In this document: one piece after another, positions 49,881 through 58,020 of the stretch
Numbering within the stretch: the stretch's first letter is position 1
How the letters are laid out: every line of letters begins with the position of its first letter
DNA from: Spirochaetaceae bacterium
Lineage (GTDB): Bacteria; Spirochaetota; Spirochaetia; Treponematales; Rectinemataceae
Assembly: GCA_025358255.1 (NCBI GenBank)
Contig: JANYKC010000025.1
Location: 1-62,877, forward strand
Length of the DNA: 62,877 bases
Direction of reading: 5' to 3'
Translations under genes and position numbers: made by a program
Notes under the pieces: model-generated
The model's database searches: none
Told to the model about the DNA's origin: nothing
The model's input: only the letters and a program-made list of their open reading frames with translations

Positions 49881-52400
49881 ATGCTGGACGCGGCGATGTT
49901 GGACAAGAGGCTGGGCGAGACCGTCATCAAGGAAGGCGGTGCTCTCTCCGGGCTCGCGGTGGCATTGCTCGACGGGGGCAAGGTGGTCCACGAGGCCTGT
50001 TTCGGCCGCCGCTACATCGACCCGTCGGACGGGGCGCAAGACCTTCCCGTGCAGGCCGATACCTTGTTCCGCGTCGCCTCGATCTCAAAGACGGTCACGG
50101 CCCTCGGAGCGATGCTCCTTGTGGAGCGGGGCCTACTCGACCTGGACGGCGACCTCTCCGGCTACCTTGGCTTCGATTTCCGCAATCCCAGTTTCCCGCG
50201 TGACAAGATCACGGCGGCCATGCTCCTCTCGCATACCTCCTCGGTCCGCGACGACGGCGGCTATGTCCTCCCCCTTCCCTACCGCATGGAGGACTTTGTC
50301 CTGGGCAGGGGTGAAGCGGCGAAGGGCTATGGAAGCCTCCATTGGGCCACACCGATCGACGGACGCGATCCGAGCCCAGGGGGCTATTTCTGCTACTCAA
50401 ACCTCAACTACGGCATCCTGGCCACCGTGATGGAAAAGCTTTCCGGCGAGCGCTTCGACACCTACATGCGCGACCGGGTCTTGCGTCCCCTAGGGATCGG
50501 CGGCGGCTACAATGCCGCGGATTTCTCCGACGAGGAACTTTCGAGGCTCGCGGTCCTGTATCGCAAGGCCGGGGCCGACGATGCCTGGCATACGGACGGC
50601 CCCTGGGTCCCCCAGGTGGACGACCTGCGCGGGAAGCGTCCCGCACTTGCATGCCGCATCGCTGCGGGCCTTGGTCCACAGCTCCTCGAGGACTATGAGA
50701 TCGGCACAAATGGAGCCATCTTCTCCCCCCAAGGGGGCTTGCGGATCTGCTTGCGCGACTTGGAGAAGGTGGCAGGCCTGTACATGGGAGGCGGCGAGGT
50801 GGGGGGCAAGCGGCTGATCTCCCCTGCGAGCGTCCAGCGCATGATGACCGAACGGTGGAGCTATGACGCCGGAAGGCGGAACGGCGAACTATACAATGGC
50901 CTGACGCGCGCGACAGGCCTCGGCCTGGCGCGCACCACCGCCGCCCGCGACGAGCAAGGCGGCGACCGCCTCCTGGAATGGGGCGGTCCGCGGATGTGGG
51001 GCCACCATGGGGACGCCTATGGCCTTTTGGGCGGCATGCTCTTCGATCCGAAAGAAGGCTTCGGTTTCATCTACCTGATCGGCGGCAGCGCCTCCCCGCC
51101 GGAAAAATCCCGTGGCAAGTATTCCAGCTGGTTCATCTGGGAGGAGGAGATCCAGGAGGCCATCCTCGAGGAGGCGGGAAGGGGAGCTCCTCATTCGGGC
51201 CGGGCCGCCCTCGCCGGGACCACCTCGGCCGCCGCCCCCGTGGAAGGCGATGCCTACCGCACCGGCCTCCTGGGATGGCGTGGCGCCCTTGGTGAGCTTG
51301 GCTGCTTTTCACTCGAAGGCATCATCGCGGACTCGCGGGGCCTCGTTTTTGACCCGGCGAACGCGCTGCGGCAGGGGGAGTTCCTGGTCGGCGAGGCGAC
51401 GAGCCCCATCCTCCTCACGGACTTCCCGGTATCCGAGGCCATACCTTCATGGAACGCGCAGACCCCCGAGGGGTCGCGCCTGGACGTCCTTGTGCGCGCG
51501 CGCCGCGGCGGCGCCTGGAGCGGCTGGTATGTCCTCGGACAGTGGTGCGCGACCACCACGGCCTTCGCGCGCAGTTCCCGGGAGGGCCAGGAGGACAGCT
51601 TCGGGACGGTCAAGACCGACACCCTCGTGCTCGCCTCGCCCGCCGATGCCCTCCAGGCGCGGATCCGTTTCCTGGTCAGCGTGGACAAGGCGCCTGCCGG
51701 GACCGATGGCAAGGCTTCCGAAGGTCTTCCCTTCCTGCGCAACTTCTACCTTGCCTCCTCCTCCTCCAAGGCCAAGGCGCCGTCAGGGGCCGCGGCCACA
51801 GGAGGTGGCCCTGGCGCGCGCCAGGGCGCGACGGCTTTGCGGGGGCGGGTCCTGGAGGCGGTTCCCACCTTCTCGCAGATGGTCTATCCCGATGGGGGAA
51901 GCACCTGGTGCAGCCCGACCTCGGTTTCCATGGTCCTTTCGTATTGGGAAGGCGGCGATGAGGCTGCGCAGGCCTGCGTGAGACGCGCGGTCGCCGGGGT
52001 CTACGACAAGGCCTACGATGGCTATGGCAATTGGTCCTTCAACACCGCGTATGCGGGCACGCGCGGCTATGACGCCTGCGTAGCGCGCTTCGCCTCGCTC
52101 GCCGAGCTCGAGCCCTTCATCGCCGCCGGGATCCCCGTGGTCATGAGCGTCTCCTGGAACGAGGAGGGTGGTCGGCCGCTGCCGGGAGCGCCGGTGAAAC
52201 GTAGCGCGGGCCATTTGACCCTCCTCGTCGGTTTCGACGCGGCCGGCGATCCCGTGATGAACGAGCCCGCGGCCGCCGATCCGGCTGGCGTCAGGCGGGG
52301 CTACCCGCGGGCCTCGCTCGAGGTCCGCTGGCTCGAGGCCTCGGGCGGCACCGTCTACCTGATCGTCCCGAGCGGAAAGTCCTTGCCAGGGCGCGGCTGA
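49881..52400 (+). CDS. Serine beta-lactamase/DD-peptidase-like and C39-like peptidase fusion
   Basis: An 839-residue protein with two hydrolase modules. Residues 1-430 are a class C beta-lactamase/DD-peptidase fold with SISK (Ser67-x-x-Lys70), CYSN (Tyr172-Ser-Asn174) and HHGD near residue 375. A middle beta-rich region resembles that of Actinobacterial C39-type proteins (VLVRARRGGAWSGWYVLG). Residues 650-830 are a C39-like cysteine peptidase with STWCSPTS (Cys677), AGHLTLLVGF and NEPAA. No signal peptide is visible at ATG 49881 (good GGAGGGCAGG upstream). The combination is unusual. Confidence 0.85.
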   Translation: MLDAAMLDKRLGETVIKEGGALSGLAVALLDGGKVVHEACFGRRYIDPSDGAQDLPVQADTLFRVASISKTVTALGAMLLVERGLLDLDGDLSGYLGFDFRNPSFPRDKITAAMLLSHTSSVRDDGGYVLPLPYRMEDFVLGRGEAAKGYGSLHWATPIDGRDPSPGGYFCYSNLNYGILATVMEKLSGERFDTYMRDRVLRPLGIGGGYNAADFSDEELSRLAVLYRKAGADDAWHTDGPWVPQVDDLRGKRPALACRIAAGLGPQLLEDYEIGTNGAIFSPQGGLRICLRDLEKVAGLYMGGGEVGGKRLISPASVQRMMTERWSYDAGRRNGELYNGLTRATGLGLARTTAARDEQGGDRLLEWGGPRMWGHHGDAYGLLGGMLFDPKEGFGFIYLIGGSASPPEKSRGKYSSWFIWEEEIQEAILEEAGRGAPHSGRAALAGTTSAAAPVEGDAYRTGLLGWRGALGELGCFSLEGIIADSRGLVFDPANALRQGEFLVGEATSPILLTDFPVSEAIPSWNAQTPEGSRLDVLVRARRGGAWSGWYVLGQWCATTTAFARSSREGQEDSFGTVKTDTLVLASPADALQARIRFLVSVDKAPAGTDGKASEGLPFLRNFYLASSSSKAKAPSGAAATGGGPGARQGATALRGRVLEAVPTFSQMVYPDGGSTWCSPTSVSMVLSYWEGGDEAAQACVRRAVAGVYDKAYDGYGNWSFNTAYAGTRGYDACVARFASLAELEPFIAAGIPVVMSVSWNEEGGRPLPGAPVKRSAGHLTLLVGFDAAGDPVMNEPAAADPAGVRRGYPRASLEVRWLEASGGTVYLIVPSGKSLPGRG

Positions 52401-52418
52401 GGCCGCATCCGGCCCGGG

Positions 52419-54146
52419 CTACCGTCCCCTTCCGGCGAGGATCGCGGAGGTTATGCGATCGAGGATGTGGGGAAGGGTTTCGAAGGCATAGGCGGCATGG
52501 AGCCTCTCCAGGCGCTGGTGGTATTCCCGACCCCAGGGGCCGATGTTGACCGCCGGGCAGGAAAAGCCCGAGGGCAGGGCGTCGAGGCCCAGGGGACAGG
52601 CCGCCGCTGCCTCTTGTCGCGCCTGCGGGCTGTCAGAGGGGTTGAGGAAGCTCATGTCCGAAATCCCGGGGAAGTAGGGCCTGAGCGCAATTCCGGCCCT
52701 GCCTTCGCTCCCCTCAAGTGCCGCCTCATGTTCCAGGGTTTCGATAAGGGCCTTGTCGCGCAGGGGATCGAGGGCCGAGCGCGGATAGTAGGGCGGGGCC
52801 AGGCCGACGATCGCCGCCGGTCCTTCGATCCCGGCCATCACTACCGCCTCCGCCGCCAAGACAGCGAGGGCCTCCATGCGGTCGGGAGCCGCGAGCGCGG
52901 CAGCCTTGGCGGCCGCGTAGGCCTCCTTGCCCGAGTCCTTGGCCATCCTTTCCAGCTCCGCCCATTGGAGGACCCGCGGGCTGCGGTCGCCCAAGGAAAA
53001 GCTGCCGCCCGAGGCCAGGCTGTAGTCATGCGCCCGTTCCCGCAGGAGCCCTATGGCATTGTCCATCGCTTCCATGGCAAGGCGTGACACGGCGGCCAAT
53101 GCCTCGGTGGGGCCGCGGTCATGCACGAGAAGGTTGACCGAGACGAAAACCGCCCCTGGGGTCGTCACGTCATAGTGGTCGCGGAGATCGCGGCTGTACA
53201 GGACTGTTGGCGGAGGCGGGATCTCGCCAGTCGCGGTCCGCTGTCCTTCGTTGCAAAAGAGCCCGAGGGAGCATTCGATCTTCCGGGTGTACTCGGCTGC
53301 AAGGAGGGCCGGGTTCACGCCATCGAAAGCCGCACCCGCGTGCGTGGGCCTGCCGACAAAGAGGACGAAGGGATGGAGTTTCCCGACGCTCCCCAGGAAG
53401 ATCGCGCGTCCGGTTTCGCCTCCACCCTGGTCGACCGAAGCGTCCAGGTTGATCGCCACCAGAGCCCTTAGCCTCCACTGCGCGAGGAGGGGCGGGAGGA
53501 TGCGCACCGCGCTGAGCATGCCGTGGGAGGAGCCCTCCTCATCCGGGACGGCAAGGAATATCATGGCTCCCCGTTTCGTGCCGCCGTCAGCGCCGGGATG
53601 GGACATGGCCTTCGCCGCGAAGCCTTCGAGCACGACGAGCCCCGCCGCCAGGCCGGCCTTCATGTCCAGTAGTCCCCTTCCCGGAAGGAAGTCCCCGGAT
53701 TCAAGGTCGCGCAAGGCGCGCTCCTCGGTCAGGCCAAGGCTTCCGCCCCGCGCCAGCGCGGAGAGCGCGGAGGCCTCGAGCTCGGCCATGAGCAGGGGCG
53801 CGAGCGCCTCGGGGTCGAAGGCATGGCATTCTAGCTTTCCATAGGGAGCCGCGCTCACGACGTCATAATGGCCGGTGAGGATCACGGCATCCTCGAGCCT
53901 TGTTCCGACAACCTGGCCTTCGCCATCCAAGGGACCCGCGTCGACCTTGGCGATGAGGACATAGCGCTCCCGCTGGTCATCGACGGTCCGCTCAAGCCTG
54001 AGCTGGTCCGGATGGGAGCGGAAATAAGGCCACTCGGCAATGAGGTCGCACAGGAAAAAGGGGAAGGCGCCTTCCCCGTCGCTGTCGGTGACGCTGGGGG
54101 CGCCAGTGAGGGCGAGGGCCAATTCCCTGGTGCGGGCTCTGTTCAT
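52419..54146 (-). CDS. RocB-like M20 peptidase
   Basis: A 575-residue protein with the M20 zinc ligands TGHYDVV, RGLLDMKAG and VPDEEGSS in the order seen in RocB, the arginine-utilisation protein of Bacillus; enzymatic activity of RocB itself is not firmly established. It ends near a 3' overlap-free junction with the convergent beta-lactamase fusion. ATG 54146 is chosen because it begins the conserved part; the frame continues to 54221. Probably cytoplasmic. Confidence 0.8.
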   Translation of the reverse strand: MNRARTRELALALTGAPSVTDSDGEGAFPFFLCDLIAEWPYFRSHPDQLRLERTVDDQRERYVLIAKVDAGPLDGEGQVVGTRLEDAVILTGHYDVVSAAPYGKLECHAFDPEALAPLLMAELEASALSALARGGSLGLTEERALRDLESGDFLPGRGLLDMKAGLAAGLVVLEGFAAKAMSHPGADGGTKRGAMIFLAVPDEEGSSHGMLSAVRILPPLLAQWRLRALVAINLDASVDQGGGETGRAIFLGSVGKLHPFVLFVGRPTHAGAAFDGVNPALLAAEYTRKIECSLGLFCNEGQRTATGEIPPPPTVLYSRDLRDHYDVTTPGAVFVSVNLLVHDRGPTEALAAVSRLAMEAMDNAIGLLRERAHDYSLASGGSFSLGDRSPRVLQWAELERMAKDSGKEAYAAAKAAALAAPDRMEALAVLAAEAVVMAGIEGPAAIVGLAPPYYPRSALDPLRDKALIETLEHEAALEGSEGRAGIALRPYFPGISDMSFLNPSDSPQARQEAAAACPLGLDALPSGFSCPAVNIGPWGREYHQRLERLHAAYAFETLPHILDRITSAILAGRGR

Positions 54147-54152
54147 CGCGCA

Positions 54153-54181
54153 AGTATAATTCCGCAACCCCGGACAGTCGA
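54153..54181 (-). promoter_or_regulatory. Putative promoter of the RocB-like gene
   Basis: On the minus strand TCGACT (54181-54176) and TATACT (54158-54153) are spaced by 17 nt. Only 6 nt separate the -10 box from the ATG, suggesting a leaderless transcript. Confidence 0.4.
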
Positions 54182-54292
54182 CTGCCCGGCGAAGCGGATT
54201 GGCAGGCGAAAGCAAGGGCAATAGCCTGAAGTGGCGGCAGGAGCGAAAATGGCGGAAGGGCTAAGGCCATCGGCCGTGGAGCGCGATTCCTA

Positions 54293-54475
54293 CGCGCTGG
54301 CGTGGCCATCCTCACGGCCATCATCGCGGCTGCCAAGATCTGGGACGCGGTGGGCGACCTCATCATGGGGATAATCGTGGACAACACGAGGAGCCGCTGG
54401 GGCAAGCTCCGGCCCTGGCTGCTGTTCATGCCCGTCCCCGCTGCGATCCTGTCCGGTCCCCAGCTGGCCAGGCTG
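54293..54475 (+). pseudogene. MelB-type (GPH) sugar transporter fragment
   Basis: Reads LTAIIAAAKIWDAVGDLIMG followed by a segment with TRSRWGKLRPWLLF, the signature loop between TM2 and TM3 of MelB-like transporters. Only about 60 codons remain, with no start or end. The last bases are followed by unrelated sequence. Confidence 0.6.
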
Positions 54476-54480
54476 CACGG

Positions 54481-54723
54481 TTGCCAGGCCCACGCGACCG
54501 CGCAGGGATGGTCCGGACCCTGACGGGCAACAAGCCCCTCCTCCTGGTGCTCTGCGAGGGCCACGGCAAGGCGACGGTGACTTCCCTTGCCCCCGGCTTC
54601 GCCGGGGCTGGCATGTCCGAGGCGGACATGCCGGAGCGCGCCATCGGGCCGGCCGATCCTGCCCGCCTGTCCTTCCCGCCCTTCGAGGTGAAGACCTTTG
54701 TCGCGAGGCGGGCGGGACCCTAG
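54481..54723 (+). pseudogene. Possible glycoside hydrolase 38-like C-terminal fragment
   Basis: An open frame ends with LSFPPFEVKTFVARR, like the C-terminal motif of alpha-mannosidase-type enzymes, preceded by a beta-strand segment GKATVTSLAPGF. No N-terminal part remains. The assignment rests on this short end motif. Confidence 0.4.
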
Positions 54724-54780
54724 CTGGCGAGCGGCCTTGTCCCTATCGGGAAAGTGTGCCATCAGGGAAGTTGTCCGGAC

Positions 54781-55640
54781 ATGAAAAGCGCCGTGGAACG
54801 CCATGATGCGATCCGCCTGGCAGCCATAGAGGGCAGGGGCGGCTGCGTCTCCAAGACGGTCGGAGATGCCTTCGGCGCCGCTTTCGCGAGGGCTCCGGAC
54901 GCCGTCGCGGCCGCTTCCGCCATACGGAGCCAGATCGTCGCGGTCGACTGGACCTCATCGAGGGCTCAAGGCTCGTCACCGTGCTGGGCCCCGGCGGCAC
55001 GGGGAAGACGAGATTGGCCCTCGAATGCGCCTCATCCCTCCTTGATCGCTTCAAGGATGGCGCCTGGTTCGTGGACCTGTCGACGATCTCCGACGGGGCC
55101 TTCCTCGAGTCCACGATATCCGCCGCCCTGCGCCTCCTGGACGGCGGCTAGCCTCGCCGAATGCCCGGGGCTGCGCCTCCCGGCCACGAGCAGGGAAGGC
55201 TCATGATCAACGGCGAGACGGCCTGCCACCTCCTGCCGCTCGCCTCCCCCAGCGGACCTGGACCCACCGGGCTGTCGGCCCTTGGGCGGTTCGAGGCCGT
55301 CAGGCTCTTCATCGATCGCGCCAATGGCGTGGGGAGGCCCTTCGCGGTCGATGAGTAGACCGCACCTTTCATCGCCGGCACCTGCGAGCGTCTGGACGGC
55401 ATCGCGCTGGCCCGACAGATGGCGATCTCCTAGTAGGACAGGCCGATGCATTTCAGGGTCGAGAGGGAACTTGGCCAGGCCCTTGTCGACCTCGGTGCCC
55501 TGGACGAGGCCGAAGGATTGCTGGCGGCATCGGCCCCACGGAACCTCGAAAGAAGGGCCGAGGATCCCTACATCGCGGGAGCCGCGGCGGGGGTCTGGGG
55601 GATCATACTCAATCGTGGCTGCGATGCGCGCGAAGCGGGG
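54781..55640 (+). pseudogene. Broken class III cyclase / AAA-ATPase / TPR regulator
   Basis: Frame 1 from 54781 reads AVERHDAIRLAAIEGRGG, then SKTVGDAFGAAFARAPDAV, the end of a class III nucleotide cyclase domain. Frame 0 then continues VTVLGPGGTGKTRLALE (Walker A) and DGAWFVDLSTISD, hits TAG 55149-55151, resumes to FEAVRLFIDRANG, hits a TAG at 55356-55358 and goes on with a TPR-like piece. This is the layout of cyclase-ATPase-TPR regulators, disabled by a frameshift and stops. Confidence 0.7.
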
Positions 55641-55643
55641 GCG

Positions 55644-56570
55644 TCACGGAGCCGGCGCCGCCTTGAGCTTGGCTTTCGGCAGCTCCGAGGTGTTCACGAA
55701 GACCCCGAAATGGGCCGAGAAAAGGAAGGCCGAGCTGTCGGGGCTCTTGCCCACGAGGTTGTCCATCCCGAAGGTGAAGACGCTGCTCTCGAGGGTTCCC
55801 TTCAGGGTCAGGCCGGGGATGACCATGACGCTGGTCGAGACGCCCAGGATGACGCTGCCGAGGGTGTCGGTGAGGGCTGAGGCCTCGTAGTATTTCGAGC
55901 GCAATTCATAGCCCGCCTCCGCGAGGAGGGTGTAGCCGACGTTCTTCTTGAAGAGGTCGACCTGGACCATGTAGCGCGACAGGGCGTCGATGAGGGCCTT
56001 GCCGTTCGCGTCCGTCATGCTGAAACGCGAGGCCGAGACGACACCCGACAGGATGGCGTTCTTGGCGTAGAATCCCGCCGCGAGCTCGGCGCGGGCCTGG
56101 GGTTCGGTCGCGAGGGAATCCGCCAGGAGGCCGATGGCGATGGCTCCTTCCGACTTGATGGAGGCGAAGGCGACCCCGGGCCACTGGAAGCGTATCTCGG
56201 TGGAAAGCCCCATGTTGAAGGGCACGGCGTCCGAGTTGAGGAAGCCGAAGAAGGGCCCGACGGAGATCTTGGCGATGCCGCGCTCGAACTGCACGGAGAC
56301 CGTCCCGACGTTGCGGAGCACGGGGTCGCGTTCGTAGGCCAGGAAGAGGTCGGCGTCCTCGCTCAAGGGGAAGCCGAAATAGGCCCGGCCGCCCCAGTTG
56401 TAGGAGTCGGTGGCGAAGGCCGCGGTGCTCGCCGTCACCTGGGTCCAGGGGAAATGCAGGTTTCCCGCAAGGCCGTCTACGCCGAATTCGATGGCGGCCA
56501 CGGGAGAGAGCAGGAGGCCAAGGATCAGTGCGAGCAGCGGTTTTTTCATCGAGCGCTTTTGGGGCAGCAT
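55644..56570 (-). CDS. Signal-peptide beta-barrel outer-membrane protein, 308 aa
   Basis: Not recognised by name. A signal peptide (KKPLLALILGLLLSPVAA) is followed by alternating hydrophobic strands typical of a small barrel (NWGGRAYFGFPL, VGTVSVQFERGIAK). AAAGGGAAAG precedes ATG 56570; ATG 56549 is an alternative. It sits 13 nt after the 395-residue barrel gene in the same direction and overlaps nothing, so the two form an operon. Function unknown. Confidence 0.65.
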   Translation of the reverse strand: MLPQKRSMKKPLLALILGLLLSPVAAIEFGVDGLAGNLHFPWTQVTASTAAFATDSYNWGGRAYFGFPLSEDADLFLAYERDPVLRNVGTVSVQFERGIAKISVGPFFGFLNSDAVPFNMGLSTEIRFQWPGVAFASIKSEGAIAIGLLADSLATEPQARAELAAGFYAKNAILSGVVSASRFSMTDANGKALIDALSRYMVQVDLFKKNVGYTLLAEAGYELRSKYYEASALTDTLGSVILGVSTSVMVIPGLTLKGTLESSVFTFGMDNLVGKSPDSSAFLFSAHFGVFVNTSELPKAKLKAAPAP

Positions 56571-56583
56571 GCTTTCCCTTTCT

Positions 56584-57771
56584 CTAGAAGGACGTCTTCA
56601 CGCCGATATAGGGCCGGAACATTCCGTACCAGGCGGCGGGGAAGGGGAAGAGCCTTAAGTCGAGCTTGAAGCTCCACTCGACTCCCGAGGCGATGGCGGA
56701 GAAATACGGGGAGGTATCCAGGGTGAAGCCGGTGTCGCCCGGATGGTAGGCGACGAGGGTCGTGAGGCCGCCCTGGGAGCCCGATTTCGAGATGTCCCCG
56801 ATTTTAAGGTTGAGGTTGAGGTCGAGGAAGCCGCCTTCGTTCGTGGCCTTTTCCCGGTACCAGGAGGGATGGTAGAAGACAGTGATGGCCAGCGATCCAG
56901 GGTAGAAATTGATGCGGGGCTCGAAGAGGAAAAAGAAATCGTTGATGGAGAGGGTCGCGCTCGGGTCCCAGCGCGAAAGGCCGAACTGGGCGAGGAACTC
57001 GCCCACCTTGCCAGGCGCGAAATTGAAGAGGAGCCCGCCGCGGTAAAGCCCGGAGGCCGTTGTCGGCGCGTAGGAGGCGCCAGCGAACAACTCGAGCTTC
57101 AAGGGACCCGTGTCGAAGAGGGCCCGCGCGTTGGCCGTCCAGCTACCGGAGGGAAGGTCGGAGTCCTGGTAGGCGTAGAGGTAATAGGCGCTTTTCTTGG
57201 CGACCAGCCCCAGCTTGAGCCCCGTGCCGTAGATGGTATCGAGGCCGTTGTAGAAGCGGTCGGGATCGCCGCCCACGCCGTCGGGGTAGACCATGGGGCC
57301 CCGCAGCTCGGTGCCGAAGGGCGCCGCGCCGAAGAGCGGCATGAAGTCGTCACCCGAACAGACGGTGTCGAGGGTGCCGACAAAATACGTCGCCTCGAGG
57401 GGGATGCCGAAAAGGTGGCGGGCGCTGACCGCCGCCGTCCTGATGCGCGGGCTGACCGAGGCGTCGATTTTCGCGATGACATCGGCGAGGGTTGCCGCGG
57501 TCCCGAGGGTCAAGCCTGCCGTAGACAGGTCGTTCTCTATCGATCCACCCAGGAAATCCATCTTGAGGAGTCCGGCGAATTTATCGCCGCCCGCGAAGGA
57601 CATGTCGAAAAAGAGGCGGGAATTGATGCTGAATAGCCCCGTCGCGTCGCTATAGGATCCGTGGGTAAGGAGTTCGAGGCTGTCGACAGTGATGCTCGCG
57701 GGCCAGGCCGCCGCTCCGGCGACCGCCATCGCCGCAGAGAGGAAGACGCCGCGGATGACTCGAATGTTCAT
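56584..57771 (-). CDS. Signal-peptide beta-barrel outer-membrane protein, 395 aa
   Basis: A secreted protein with a signal peptide (GVFLSAAMAVAGAAAWPA), amphipathic strands and a C-terminal aromatic end GVKTSF, as expected of a barrel recognised by BAM. A good GAGGAG is before ATG 57771. It resembles large spirochaetal surface proteins in general but no specific family is claimed. Divergent from cheA. Confidence 0.7.
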   Translation of the reverse strand: MNIRVIRGVFLSAAMAVAGAAAWPASITVDSLELLTHGSYSDATGLFSINSRLFFDMSFAGGDKFAGLLKMDFLGGSIENDLSTAGLTLGTAATLADVIAKIDASVSPRIRTAAVSARHLFGIPLEATYFVGTLDTVCSGDDFMPLFGAAPFGTELRGPMVYPDGVGGDPDRFYNGLDTIYGTGLKLGLVAKKSAYYLYAYQDSDLPSGSWTANARALFDTGPLKLELFAGASYAPTTASGLYRGGLLFNFAPGKVGEFLAQFGLSRWDPSATLSINDFFFLFEPRINFYPGSLAITVFYHPSWYREKATNEGGFLDLNLNLKIGDISKSGSQGGLTTLVAYHPGDTGFTLDTSPYFSAIASGVEWSFKLDLRLFPFPAAWYGMFRPYIGVKTSF

Positions 57772-57982
57772 GTCGAAGGCTCCTCGGGAATGATTCTGGT
57801 CTCCATGCGCGAATTCTAGCTCGAAACCGGCGCCAATGCATCGGCCAAAGCGGGAATTCCTTCATTCGATACTATCGGCCTGGACTGGGTCCAAGCCCAG
57901 CGAAAAGCGCGTAAAAGCCGTCGGCCGAGGCCGTGGAGGCCGTTTTCCGCCTTCCGGAGGGAATCCGTCCGTCCGTCCGGCC

Positions 57983-58008
57983 TTGACGCAACGCCCCAAC
58001 TATATAAT
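57983..58008 (+). promoter_or_regulatory. Putative promoter region of cheA
   Basis: TATAAT at 58003-58008 is a perfect -10 box 12 nt before the cheA ATG. TTGACG at 57983-57988 is 14 nt away, which is short for sigma70, so the -35 assignment is weak. A CCGT microrepeat lies just upstream. Confidence 0.35.
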
Positions 58009-58020
58009 GCTGGAAGCACG

